DNA of 64,000 nucleotides from Labilibacter sediminis (GTDB taxonomy: Bacteria; Bacteroidota; Bacteroidia; Bacteroidales; Marinilabiliaceae): positions 124,001-188,000 of the forward strand of contig NZ_VCHY01000001.1 in NCBI RefSeq assembly GCF_005877885.1. The letters are read 5' to 3'. The notes below the pieces were generated by a model. The model was not told where the DNA came from. It saw nothing but the letters and a program-made list of their open reading frames with translations, and did not search any database. This document shows, piece by piece, positions 8,023 through 17,216 of this stretch. Numbering within the stretch: position 1 is the stretch's first letter; each line of letters begins with the position of its first letter. The position numbers and the translations under genes were made by a program.

Positions 8023-9459
8023 TTATTTCTTCGATGCTTTGTATCTTTCTGATGGCTTACTATCCTGAATAACCCCACCTTCCGGGAAGGCTTCATTGGC
8101 TGAGCGCAACTTAAATACCTTTTCCATTTCAATAACAATATCCGGATGTTCAGCTGCAATATTATTTCGTTCTTTAATGTCTTTATCCAGATTATATAAT
8201 TCAGTTGATGAATCAATTCCATAACGAACGCCTTTCCACTTACCAATACGTGCTGATTGTCTGAATCCTCCTTTAGGCATGATGCGGTACCAGCCATCCA
8301 ATTGTATTTCCCAGTTTAAGGACTCACACTCCATTTGCTCCTCTCCCGTTAAAGCAGGTAATATAGACATCCCGTTCGAAGCTTCGGGTGCGCTGATTCC
8401 TGCCACTTCCGCAAATGTTGACATCAAGTCCTGGGCACTTGAAATATGGTGTGATTGACTGGCAGGTTTAATTTTGTCTTTCCAATACGCAATCATAGGT
8501 ACGCGGATACCTCCTTCGTATAAATCGCGTTTTATGCCTTTAAGAAGTCCGTTGCTTTTGAAAAATTGAGGACTATGTCCACGCCCTTCTTTATGAGCAC
8601 CATTATCACTGGTGAATACAATAAGCGTGTTATCTAACTCACCCAACTCTTCAAGTTTAGCCAACATACGACCAACCTGCTTGTCTAAAAGAGTTATTTT
8701 AGAAGCGTGGAAACGCTCTGCTTCAGGCCAGTCTTTATCCAGATAAAGGGAATTGTTGCCTATGGCATATTCATGGCCGTGTGGTGCCCGGTACGACATA
8801 AACAAGAAGAATGGCTGCTCTATATTAATTGTGTTCAACCAATTAAATGCCAAGTTGGTTCTAAAGTCATCCAAACATTCCCACTCTTTTACATCATAAA
8901 AAACAGAATCCTGCATTCCATTAATCCAATGCATGCGCTCATCAAAAACCCGACCTCCAAAGCGTGAACTCCATTGCTCCTGAACCGCATAATCAAAACC
9001 ACGGTTGTAAGCCCAGGTTGATAAATCATTTGGATCACCTAAATGCCATTTCCCCACAAAACCAGTCTGGTAACCTGCTTCACGAAGCATCTCTGCCATG
9101 GTGATGTCGTCTTTTTCAAGTGCCACACGCATCCAACGGTCGTCAGCAAAATGCCCGCTATTACCACGAATGGTATTATATGATGATGATTTACCTGTCA
9201 TTAATACAGCTCGCGAAGGTGAACACACGGCGTTACCGGCATAAAAATCAGTAAAAAGCATGCCTTGCTTTGCCAAACTATCCAATACCGGCGTTTGTAT
9301 TTTTTCCTGGCCATAACACCCTAATTCACCATAGCCCATATCATCGGCTAATAAAAGGAGAATATTAGGCTGTTTAACTTCTGTTTGATTAGTCTTTCCT
9401 TTGGCACATCCCGAAAGAAAGCCAAGTAATATGATGGCAATTACTAATATATTTCTCAT
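8023..9459 (-). CDS. S1-family sulfatase, lipoprotein
   Basis: The product has 478 residues with lipobox LSGC (Cys18), so it is probably membrane-anchored. The motif C79-S-P-S-R83 supplies formylglycine, metal ligands D39-D40 lie in LLADDMGYGE, and VFTSDNGAHKEG supplies the distal Asp-Asn. GKWHLGD follows near residue 135. Its nearest relative in the window by eye is the sulfatase at 29810-31246 (shared VCxPSRAVLMTGK and DLYEGGIRVPMIA versus DLYEGGIKVPFAA). It starts 32 bp after the preceding sulfatase stop and ends 15 bp before the GH2 gene, so it is co-transcribed. Confidence 0.93.
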   Translation of the reverse strand: MRNILVIAIILLGFLSGCAKGKTNQTEVKQPNILLLLADDMGYGELGCYGQEKIQTPVLDSLAKQGMLFTDFYAGNAVCSPSRAVLMTGKSSSYNTIRGNSGHFADDRWMRVALEKDDITMAEMLREAGYQTGFVGKWHLGDPNDLSTWAYNRGFDYAVQEQWSSRFGGRVFDERMHWINGMQDSVFYDVKEWECLDDFRTNLAFNWLNTINIEQPFFLFMSYRAPHGHEYAIGNNSLYLDKDWPEAERFHASKITLLDKQVGRMLAKLEELGELDNTLIVFTSDNGAHKEGRGHSPQFFKSNGLLKGIKRDLYEGGIRVPMIAYWKDKIKPASQSHHISSAQDLMSTFAEVAGISAPEASNGMSILPALTGEEQMECESLNWEIQLDGWYRIMPKGGFRQSARIGKWKGVRYGIDSSTELYNLDKDIKERNNIAAEHPDIVIEMEKVFKLRSANEAFPEGGVIQDSKPSERYKASKK

Positions 9460-9491
9460 TACTGTGAGGTTTTATTTTATTTCCAGCACGA

Positions 9492-11003
9492 TTAACGTGT
9501 GACTTCGTTGTTTTTAATTCGGTCTATTTCAGCCTGTAGTTTTTTAACAAGCTTTTTATTCTTTGCAGCAATATTTACCCGCTCACCAACATCCTTTGAC
9601 AAATCAAATAATTGCGGTTCAGTTGATGTTCCGGCTTCAATATTTTTTTCTTCTTTGATCCAGGCGGCCTTTTTAGTGGTTGGATGGATATACTTGTAAT
9701 TTCCGTGACGCAAGGAAAGTGTTACTGATTCTTCCAGCAGAAATTCACGCCCCTTATTCGATTTACCTGCAAAAGTAGACCACATGGCATAACTGTCAGG
9801 CGCTTCTGTTTCAGATAATTTATGTCCTATTAATTCTGCAATTGAAGCATATAAATCCGTCTGAGTCACCAATGCATCACTTTCCTTTGCTTCAATCGTT
9901 CCCGGCCAGTACACAATGGTTGGAACACGAGTTCCTGCCTCGTAGGCGCTATATTTATTGCCTCGGTAAGGACCTGCTGGTTGATGTTTTCCTAGTAATT
10001 CAACAGCTTGATCGGTGTAACCATCGTCGAGAACCGGTCCGTTATCACTTGAGAAAACAATAATGGTATTTTCGCTAAGACCTCGTCTCTCAAGATGCTT
10101 CACCAACTCTCCCGTGATGTAATCCATCTGTACAATGGCATCTCCCCTTACACCCATACTGGTAGAACCGATAAAGCGGGCATCCGGCAAACGTGGCACG
10201 TGAATATCGTGAAAGGCAAAATACAGAAAGAAAGGCTCCTTTTGGTTCTTATCAATAAAAGTTCGGGCTTTCTGTAGCATCTGGTAAGGTACGGTTTCGT
10301 CGCGAAAACGTGCAGCATTGCCGCCTGACATATAGCCAATACGGCTAACTCCATTTACAATAGTTTTACCATGAAAATTATCCGACGGGTAACGAAGAAG
10401 TTCCGGATTTTCTATGCCTGTTGGATCATTACCTACTTTCTTTTTATAGTTAATTTTAATGGGATCTTCCTGGTCGAGACCTACAACGTGATGGTTCTCC
10501 AACATAACTGATGGCACGCGGTCACCTGTTGATGGAATCAGGTAGCTGTAATCAAAACCTATCTCTAAAGGTCCGGGTGCCACTTTTCCATTCCAATCCA
10601 CATTGCCATCTCCTAAACCCAGATGCCATTTACCAATTACAGCCGTGTTATAGCCATTTTGTTTTAACATACCCGGTAGTGTCGCTCTATCGGTACTAAT
10701 TAGCAAAGGTGCATCGCCAGGCAATACAGCCGCATCTTTACGAAAAGCGTAACGTCCGGTTAGCAAAGAATAACGCGATGGTGTGCAGGTAGCAGCGGAG
10801 CAATGCCCATCGGTAAACTTAATACCTCCATTGGCAAGCTTGTCCACATTGGGAGTAATCACCTCAGTAGCACCGTAGCTGCTCAAATCGCCATAACCTA
10901 AATCATCCACGTAGATGATAACAATATTTGGTTTCGTATTTTGTCCGTTTAAAAGGGGACAAATCATCATTAATCCTAAAAAGAGAATAATTGCTTGTTT
11001 CAT
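9492..11003 (-). CDS. S1-family sulfatase, first gene of a four-gene operon
   Basis: I place the start at 11003 (MKQAIILFLG), giving 503 residues with a clean signal peptide; an upstream TTG start would add 12 residues from leader sequence. The motif is C73-T-P-S-R77, metal ligands D33-D34 (YVDDLGYGD), and the distal site SSDNGPVLDDG. It is a close paralogue of the sulfatase at 28190-29740: both share SSYGATE, CTPSRYxLLTG, GKWHLGLG and AGTRVP. A leader repeat (11004-11150) precedes it, including a nine-codon uORF whose TGA overlaps this ATG (ATGA). A repeat island separates it from the SusCD genes upstream, so it may have its own promoter. Confidence 0.93.
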   Translation of the reverse strand: MKQAIILFLGLMMICPLLNGQNTKPNIVIIYVDDLGYGDLSSYGATEVITPNVDKLANGGIKFTDGHCSAATCTPSRYSLLTGRYAFRKDAAVLPGDAPLLISTDRATLPGMLKQNGYNTAVIGKWHLGLGDGNVDWNGKVAPGPLEIGFDYSYLIPSTGDRVPSVMLENHHVVGLDQEDPIKINYKKKVGNDPTGIENPELLRYPSDNFHGKTIVNGVSRIGYMSGGNAARFRDETVPYQMLQKARTFIDKNQKEPFFLYFAFHDIHVPRLPDARFIGSTSMGVRGDAIVQMDYITGELVKHLERRGLSENTIIVFSSDNGPVLDDGYTDQAVELLGKHQPAGPYRGNKYSAYEAGTRVPTIVYWPGTIEAKESDALVTQTDLYASIAELIGHKLSETEAPDSYAMWSTFAGKSNKGREFLLEESVTLSLRHGNYKYIHPTTKKAAWIKEEKNIEAGTSTEPQLFDLSKDVGERVNIAAKNKKLVKKLQAEIDRIKNNEVTR

Positions 11004-11150
11004 GCGTTTATAATTTTCAATTTTTGCATGCCTGCCCAACGCAGGCGGGGAACTTCCAAGAAAATTTGATCATTGACTACGTCGATCTTACGATTCACTT
11101 GTGTGTAAACTTGAATGATTAAATTTTACATGGTCGTTTCATATTTATAT
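11004..11150 (-). repeat. Conserved leader element, copy 2 (upstream of sulfatase)
   Basis: Minus strand: ATGAAACGACCATG, TTTAATCATT, a loop with CGTAAGATCGACGTAG, AATGATCAAA, then TTCTTGGAAGTTCC. A 19-bp palindrome is inserted here, then ATG (11029) opens a nine-codon frame ending in ATGA at the sulfatase start. The loop is nearly identical to copy 4 at 62608-62729, while copies 1 and 3 have different loops. Confidence 0.75.
11031..11049. repeat. 19-bp micro-palindrome B
   Basis: Reads CCCGCCTGCGTTGGGCAGG on the minus strand. Leader copies 1, 3 and 4 lack it: copy 4 joins GTTCC directly to ATGC. It is an insertion inside an otherwise conserved leader. Confidence 0.75.
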
Positions 11151-11570
11151 TTTAACCCGCAATATGCGTTAGAAAACCTATTACGTAATGAAACCACTGC
11201 CAATCAAGGCGTAAACTAACTTATTTCAACTCACCATAGCGGTGCTATGAGTCGTCTCAACAAGTCCTTGATTGTTTGCACTTTCATTCCTCATTACGAT
11301 GTTCTAACACATAATCCGGGTTTAATTTAAACTCGTTTATCTAAGTTCAAAAGTATGCAATACGGAACCAACAATCGGACACAAATTCAGCAATCGCTAC
11401 CTTATATTTAGGAGTGCCCATTTTGTGTTAGTTTTTAGATATTTTTGTGTTAGCTACAACTTGACATTCCGGGTTTAACACCAATATAAGCATGAACTGA
11501 GCTTCATAATAAAATTAGTATAATTGCAACTTGCTTTCATCCACAACCTCATTCGATGATTCAGTAAAAA

Positions 11571-11625
11571 TCCCCACCCAAAGGATGGGGATTTGAAACA
11601 GCCCCTACAAGGGGATGAACTACAA
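11571..11625. other. Two GC-rich hairpins in the repeat island
   Basis: AAATCCCCA...TGGGGATTT (about 11569-11597) and CCCCTACAAGGGG (about 11602-11614) form adjacent strong stems. There is no clear U tract on either strand and no gene ends here. Confidence 0.45.
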
Positions 11626-11773
11626 ATACTGAAGTGAATTTCTTGAAGCTTGGGACCTTGTCCCAAACCCTACTTCATTTTTTTAATAAGATTATTGCTT
11701 CGTTCGGCATAATTCAAGCAAGCTTGATTCTGCTCTCTCTTAACGCAATAATTGGCATCGCTCCAAAAAGAAA

Positions 11774-11793
11774 CCTGCCTTCCGTCAGGCAGG
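11774..11793. repeat. 20-bp micro-palindrome C
   Basis: CCTGCCTTCCGTCAGGCAGG, 7-bp stem with a 6-nt loop, between AAAAAGAAA and CAAAAAAATCAAG. Repeat copy I at 2769-2785 has AAAAAGAAACAAAAAAATCAAG with no palindrome, an exact 20-bp difference. Confidence 0.8.
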
Positions 11794-12118
11794 CAAAAAA
11801 ATCAAGTTCAATTCATCCTTCAGCCCACCTCCTTGTTGAATCTATTGCCGTCACACATCCCTTATTCACCCGCATTCAACTGCGTCGCGCTATTATCGGC
11901 CCGGGCCAATTGAACCGGCCAACACACATTTTTATCGAGATAGAACTAAAATACTTGAAATAGTTAGCTACTCGGTTTTACTTTTCAAAAAGTATTAGGA
12001 ATCCGGGTTGAAGGACTCTTGCCATCACCGGCTCGGTCTCTTGCCCTGGCCTACCCGCTTTGATTTACAGCTCCAAATTTGATTTCCCAAAATATTATGG
12101 CTTAGCCTAAGATTCTGA

Positions 12119-12145
12119 CCACGTCCATAGGACGTGGTTTTATGT
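12119..12145 (+). terminator. Hairpin with short U tract (plus orientation)
   Basis: CCACGTCC-ATA-GGACGTGG followed by TTTTATG on the plus strand. No plus-strand gene precedes it, so its role is unclear; it may simply be part of the repeat island. Confidence 0.4.
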
Positions 12146-12173
12146 ATTAAAATAAGAGATTCCTGTAACAAAG

Positions 12174-12209
12174 AACACCTGATCCGGATATATATCCAAA
12201 TCAGGTGTT
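12174..12209 (-). terminator. Likely terminator of the SusD gene
   Basis: AACACCTGAT (12174-12183) pairs with ATCAGGTGTT (12200-12209), with an inner GGATATATATCC palindrome. It lies 28 bp past the SusD stop. The minus-strand downstream sequence is CTTTGTT, a weak U tract, so partial read-through is possible. Confidence 0.65.
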
Positions 12210-12237
12210 AGTTATTTATGGTATATTTCTCTATACT

Positions 12238-13911
12238 TTAGTTACTCGACCATTCCGGTTTTTGATCCAGTTTATCGTTAATGGTTACTTCCTGAAATGG
12301 ATAAGGCAAGGCTAAGTGCTTATTAATATCAAAGTTTCGCACTGCTCTCAAAAAGTGATCATGTTTAAGCGCATCGTAGATTGCATCACCTTTTACTGCC
12401 GCCTCAACTTCAGCCAGTTTTTCATCCAGTAAGCCCCAGCGTACAAGATCGTGCTTGCGAAGCCCTTCGAAAGCCAATTCTCTAAGTCTTTCGTCAACAA
12501 TTTCTTCAAAGAATAAATCTTTATTTCCTGCTGCCGAAGGATTTGCAACTTCCAAGGCCTCTAAGCCCGCTCTGTCTCTCACTTCATTAATACACTGAAG
12601 TGCTTCAGCTGTTGGTCCACCGCTCACTTCATTAGCAGCCTCGGCATACATTAACAATACATCTGAATAACGCAAAACCGGGAAGTTGATCGGGGACTGG
12701 TTGATGCTAATCATTGATTCGTTGGTTAATAACACGTAGTTCATAACGTTGGCTCCATCAACCAATTCATCATAATTTTCAGGGTCCCAACGTCTGAATT
12801 TACCCGGGCAGTATCCCCATGACAAAGGTCCTCCGGTTATCTTAACTATCTTAAGTGCATTATTGATAGTAATGCCAGGGATATTCCAGTTTTTACGTTT
12901 GTCTGTTTCATCATACTTCATATCAAGAATCGGTGAAGCATTGATAAAATTCTTTTTTGTCGTAGGGTAATTCTGTCCATCCTGGGCCGTAAACAAAAGG
13001 CCGTTACCTACGCCTATTGAGCCCATTGTTGCCATACCAATGTCCAGGTTATTGGTAAAGGTAATTTCAAATAAATTTTCCTTTAGATCATATTGTTCTC
13101 CACCGATTACATCGATAAACAAATCCCTGTATCCTGTTGTATCACCATTTACTCTTAACTGATGATAAACGTCCTGATAAATGATAGTATCACAGTGAGC
13201 TAGAGCTTTCTGATAACTTTCTACATTATTATACGGATAGCCACCCATTTTCATATACAGACGAGCCAATAAACCGTGCGCTGCCATTCTGTGCGCTCTA
13301 CCGGCAATATAAGAACCATCAGTTACATGCGGTAAGTTATGACTGGCAAACTCCAGATCCTCAATAATAAAATTATAAACATCCCCTAAAGTAGATAAAC
13401 CTACATGATTAGATGTCTGATCGGTGGTTGGCATTTCTCTTAATGGCACCTCGTTCCACCAAAGTGTCAGATTCAAATAAGCAAAACCTCTTAAAAAACG
13501 CGCTTCCGCCAAATAACGGTTATATTCTTCCTCCTCAAAATTGGCAGGATCCATATAAGTAATCATGTTATTGGCATTATGAACAATAGTATACAGGTTT
13601 CTCCATGTATCAGCCACAAAAGGATCGAGTGTTGTATGTGCATTTAACGAAACTGTCCAACGCTCATCATATGCCCTGTTATAATAGCCTTCATCTGTTC
13701 CGTAGGCCATTGAAATTGACAATGCTTCACCAAACAAGTCGGGGCTTCTCATCATTCCGTACATTCCACCGAAAGCAATATCCACCTGAGTAGGGTTCTC
13801 GAAATAATTATCAAGCTTCCATTCTGATTTTGGCTCAATGGTAATATAGTCCTCACACGAACTCATCAGCACCAATACAGCCAAAAGTATTGTATATATA
13901 TAATGTTTCAT
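12238..13911 (-). CDS. susD: SusD-family glycan-binding lipoprotein
   Basis: Start chosen at 13911 (MKHYIYTILLAVLVLMSSC), which gives a standard lipoprotein signal with Cys19; an in-frame ATG at 13935 would add eight residues. The mature protein has the SusD/RagB hallmarks: AEARFLRGFAYLNLTLWWNE (helical core near residue 130), RYSDVLLMYAEAANE, INEVRDRAGLEAL and ERLRELAFEGLRKHDLVRW near the C-terminus. Length (557) is typical. It closes the lid of the SusC transporter encoded just upstream (gap 35 bp) and binds the imported oligosaccharide at the cell surface. Confidence 0.95.
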   Translation of the reverse strand: MKHYIYTILLAVLVLMSSCEDYITIEPKSEWKLDNYFENPTQVDIAFGGMYGMMRSPDLFGEALSISMAYGTDEGYYNRAYDERWTVSLNAHTTLDPFVADTWRNLYTIVHNANNMITYMDPANFEEEEYNRYLAEARFLRGFAYLNLTLWWNEVPLREMPTTDQTSNHVGLSTLGDVYNFIIEDLEFASHNLPHVTDGSYIAGRAHRMAAHGLLARLYMKMGGYPYNNVESYQKALAHCDTIIYQDVYHQLRVNGDTTGYRDLFIDVIGGEQYDLKENLFEITFTNNLDIGMATMGSIGVGNGLLFTAQDGQNYPTTKKNFINASPILDMKYDETDKRKNWNIPGITINNALKIVKITGGPLSWGYCPGKFRRWDPENYDELVDGANVMNYVLLTNESMISINQSPINFPVLRYSDVLLMYAEAANEVSGGPTAEALQCINEVRDRAGLEALEVANPSAAGNKDLFFEEIVDERLRELAFEGLRKHDLVRWGLLDEKLAEVEAAVKGDAIYDALKHDHFLRAVRNFDINKHLALPYPFQEVTINDKLDQKPEWSSN

Positions 13912-13946
13912 TTTTATTCTTTTTAATTTATTCATAGCATCAGTTA

Positions 13947-16900
13947 CTAGAAAGTAATATCAATACCACCCATCACAGTTAAACTTCTAGGGTATGACGA
14001 ATAATCCAGGTTAGGCATCAAAGCACTACCTTTAATGCTTACTTCAGGATCATAACCTGAATAGTTGGTCCAAGTATATAGGTTCTGCCCTGATACATAT
14101 ACTCTACACTTTTTCATTTTTAACTTTTCGGCAATGTTTGAAGGTAAAGTATAACCCAATGCAACCGTTTTAAGTCTTAAGTAAGAACCATCTTCAATAT
14201 ATCTGTCATCAGTCATATTACCCAACTTGGCATTACCATTAACGCCATAGTAATGACCGGTATTAACATCCGTATCCGGATTCCAGGGTGTCCACATATC
14301 CGCAACTTCCGATAACTTATTATAGCTCTGCGTTGGGTGCGGGCTCCCTAACATTACTCTGTTACCATTTAATATTTCAGCGCCATACGACCACTGGAAC
14401 AATACGCTTAAGTCAAATCCTTTATATTTGAAATCGTTTGTTAAACCACCAAAGTGTTTAGGGTGCGGGTTACCAATAATCACACGATCGTTTTCGTCAA
14501 TGGTTCCATCATTGTTTTGGTCGATGTAACGGATACTTCCTGGTGTAACTGCATCGCCATTATCAGGAATACCTTCCTTTAAAATATAGCTTTGTGTAGT
14601 ATTATCCCAGTTAAAATCATCAACCTGGTACAAACCATCAAACTGAAGTCCATACATCATTCCTACAGGCTCTCCTATGCGTGTGATATAGTCATTTTCA
14701 AAATCTCTAATCTGAGTTGTATAACCCGATGATGTAAAAATTTCGTTTTGTCCATCATTTAATTTGATCGTTTTGTTTCGGTTGAATGAGATATTAATAG
14801 AGGTATCCCATCTAAAACCACCTTTATCAAAATTAACGGTTGATAAAGATAATTCTAATCCCTTGTTTTGGACCTCACCAACATTTTGTGTTACACGGTC
14901 GAAACCTGTACTCAGTGCCATATCTGCACCTAACAGCAAGTCGTAAGTATTTTTCTTGTATAAATCAATGGTACCTTTCACTCGGTATCTGAAAAGTGAA
15001 AAATCTAATCCAAGGTTAGTTTGAGACGTTGTTTCCCAGGTTAAATCAGGTACAGCAATATTCGTTTGGATTGAGCCAGGCACAAAGTTCTCTCCCTGCC
15101 CCCATGAGTATGCATTCCAGCGACTAGCATTGACAAGGTTAAAAGCAGAGAAGTTACCAATGTAATTATTACCTGAAATACCCCATCCCCCTCTTACTTT
15201 CAATGAAGACACAAAATCTAAGTTTTTAATGAACGGCTCTTCTCCAATTTTCCAGGCGGTAGAGAATGACGGGAAGTAGCCCCATTTATTACCAGTAGGA
15301 AACTTTGAACTACCATCAGCTCTGAAGTTAGCCGTTAACAGATATTTCCCTTTATAATCATAAGTCGCACGTGAAAAGTAAGAAACCAAAGAGTTAGCTG
15401 TCCACGATGTTCTGGCCAGATTAGCCACTGTACCAATATCTAAACCATCAATACCAAACTCATCAGTAGGCAATTGGGAGTTCATCAGGTAACTATAATC
15501 GTTTTGATTATAAGAAGCTTCAAATCCTCCCATTACCGAAAACTTGTGCTTCTTAATCTTTTTGTTGTACGTTAGAGTATTAGACGTTGAAAGATTCTGA
15601 TACTTCCACTGTTCAATCTGCCCATAGATACCATTTACGCCGAAATAGCCCGAACGAGTTTCCTGTCCAAAGAACTGTGTATCTTTTACCTGACGGTTCT
15701 GATAGTTACCCGACAACCTTAATTTCAATCCTTTAGCTAAATCAATATTAAAAGCTAAGTTTCCACGTACCACATCCTGTGTGTTTTTCGAATCAGTATT
15801 TTCCAGGTTTGGTACCGGAGGGAACATTACGTTCATACCATCTCCTTCCGGATCAAATCCATCAGCACCAAGTCCGTCCCAGATAATTGGACCTGTTGGT
15901 CTAAACTTAACTGCATCACGAATAACACTTGAATAAGCAGTTTCACGCAAGGTTGGCCCTGTTCTTACTGAATTAGAATATAGCAATGCTCCGTTTACTT
16001 TTACCTTATCAGTAATACTGTGATTTATGCGCACGTTATTAACAATTTTTCTAAAACCTGTTGTGATTAAGGTACCATCCTGATCGGTAAAGTTACCTGA
16101 ATAATAAACATTGGTTTTTTTATTACCCCCACTCATCGACAAGTTATACACCTGCATTGGGGCTGTTCTGAATAAATCGCTCTGCCAATCACTACCTTTC
16201 ATGTTACGGTATAATTCAGGGTCAACCCATTTATTGTAAAAACCTTGATCGCCAATAAGATAACCTGTAGACGGATCCCTATCCATTTCGTTCACATTAA
16301 ACGGACCATTCCAGTTATTTTTACCGCTTGCCTGATATTCAGCTACCTTTACATATTCGTAAGGACTCATTACTTCCATGCGATCCGGTATATACTGAAA
16401 ACCATAAGAAGCACCAAAATTAATATCTGTTACTCCATCAGTACGTCCCTGCTTGGTTGTAATAACAATTACACCATTGGCACCTCGCGAACCATAAATA
16501 GCTGTTGCTGAAGCATCCTTTAATACATCAAAGCTCTTGATATCTTTTGAGTTGATAGTAGCCGGATCGAAAGACTCTAAAGGAATACCATCCACCACAT
16601 AAAGCGGTTGGTTACTACCGGTAATTGAGTTACCTCCACGAATGGTAATATTCATAGGGGCACCAGGCGTACCTTCGTTGGCACTAATATTAACACCCGC
16701 AATACGACCAACAAGTGCTTCGTCGAAGTTGGCAGTAGGCGCTATGTTAATTTCGCGGCTGTTAACCGATGCCACTGCACCAGTTAAGTCACTCTTTCTT
16801 GCCGTTCCATAACCTACTACTACAACCTGATCTAATGCATAATCAGATGGTTGCATCTGAACATCAATCTTAGTTTGTTTACCTACCTTTACTTTCTGGT

Positions 16901-17132
16901 CTTCAAAACCGATAAAAGAAAAGATCAATACGTCTTCCGCCTTCAGCTGCGAGAGTGAATAACTTCCGTTTATATCGGTTATCGTACCCGTTGAGGTTCC
17001 GCTAATTATGATAGAAACACCCGGTAAGGCCTCAAAATTCTCGTCTACAACTGTACCAGTCACCTTCTTTTGTGCGAAGGCCATGCCAGGTAGCAGTAGA
17101 ACTAAATATATATATAATAATATCTTTTTCAT
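13947..17132 (-). CDS. susC: SusC-family TonB-dependent oligosaccharide transporter
   Basis: The 1061-residue outer-membrane protein has a signal peptide to about residue 20 (MAFA-Q) and an N-terminal carboxypeptidase-regulatory-like domain (VTGTVVDENFEALPGVSIII, about 23-105). The SusC junction VVVVGYGTARKSDLTGAV follows, then the plug (YVVDGIPL, DVLKDASATAIYGSRGANGV) and a beta-barrel ending in an aromatic-rich strand (GIDITF). Energy comes from TonB-ExbBD. It is paired with the SusD gene downstream and preceded 84 bp upstream by a glycan-binding lipoprotein gene; an intercistronic hairpin lies between (17161-17198). Confidence 0.96.
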   Translation of the reverse strand: MKKILLYIYLVLLLPGMAFAQKKVTGTVVDENFEALPGVSIIISGTSTGTITDINGSYSLSQLKAEDVLIFSFIGFEDQKVKVGKQTKIDVQMQPSDYALDQVVVVGYGTARKSDLTGAVASVNSREINIAPTANFDEALVGRIAGVNISANEGTPGAPMNITIRGGNSITGSNQPLYVVDGIPLESFDPATINSKDIKSFDVLKDASATAIYGSRGANGVIVITTKQGRTDGVTDINFGASYGFQYIPDRMEVMSPYEYVKVAEYQASGKNNWNGPFNVNEMDRDPSTGYLIGDQGFYNKWVDPELYRNMKGSDWQSDLFRTAPMQVYNLSMSGGNKKTNVYYSGNFTDQDGTLITTGFRKIVNNVRINHSITDKVKVNGALLYSNSVRTGPTLRETAYSSVIRDAVKFRPTGPIIWDGLGADGFDPEGDGMNVMFPPVPNLENTDSKNTQDVVRGNLAFNIDLAKGLKLRLSGNYQNRQVKDTQFFGQETRSGYFGVNGIYGQIEQWKYQNLSTSNTLTYNKKIKKHKFSVMGGFEASYNQNDYSYLMNSQLPTDEFGIDGLDIGTVANLARTSWTANSLVSYFSRATYDYKGKYLLTANFRADGSSKFPTGNKWGYFPSFSTAWKIGEEPFIKNLDFVSSLKVRGGWGISGNNYIGNFSAFNLVNASRWNAYSWGQGENFVPGSIQTNIAVPDLTWETTSQTNLGLDFSLFRYRVKGTIDLYKKNTYDLLLGADMALSTGFDRVTQNVGEVQNKGLELSLSTVNFDKGGFRWDTSINISFNRNKTIKLNDGQNEIFTSSGYTTQIRDFENDYITRIGEPVGMMYGLQFDGLYQVDDFNWDNTTQSYILKEGIPDNGDAVTPGSIRYIDQNNDGTIDENDRVIIGNPHPKHFGGLTNDFKYKGFDLSVLFQWSYGAEILNGNRVMLGSPHPTQSYNKLSEVADMWTPWNPDTDVNTGHYYGVNGNAKLGNMTDDRYIEDGSYLRLKTVALGYTLPSNIAEKLKMKKCRVYVSGQNLYTWTNYSGYDPEVSIKGSALMPNLDYSSYPRSLTVMGGIDITF

Positions 17133-17160
17133 ACGTTAAAAATTAATTTTCAATTATTGG

Positions 17161-17198
17161 ATGAAACACACCACAAAGCATTAATAGTGTGATTCATG
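17161..17198 (-). promoter_or_regulatory. Intercistronic stem-loop between glycan-binding protein and SusC genes
   Basis: ATGAAACACAC pairs with GTGTGATTCAT (one mismatch) around a 15-nt loop, 29 bp upstream of the SusC start. There is no U tract. It could set the protein ratio by RNA processing or stability; inferred from position only. Confidence 0.4.
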
Positions 17199-17216
17199 CT
17201 CAACACCTATTGGTTA

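Larger units (their letters stand above)
11156..12010. repeat. Composite dispersed repeat, copy II
   Basis: 11156-11317 matches 2470-2715, with the hairpin CATAGCGGTGCTATG near 11256 and the CAATCAAGG/CCTTGATTG pair. About 11690-11760 matches 2625-2690. 11762-12008 matches the long segment at 2766-2944 and 3274-3320. The matches are separated by unrelated sequence (11320-11690), so this copy has been rearranged. This 1.2-kb island splits the SusCD genes from the sulfatase operon. The plus-strand frame at 11634-11963 is part of the repeat. Confidence 0.7.

Noticed and set aside
8004-8297. Frame overlapping the sulfatase at 8023-9459
   Set aside because: Shadow of the real gene in another frame; no protein-family feature.
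11571-11625. Terminator for an upstream gene
   Set aside because: No gene ends near it on either strand and there is no U tract.
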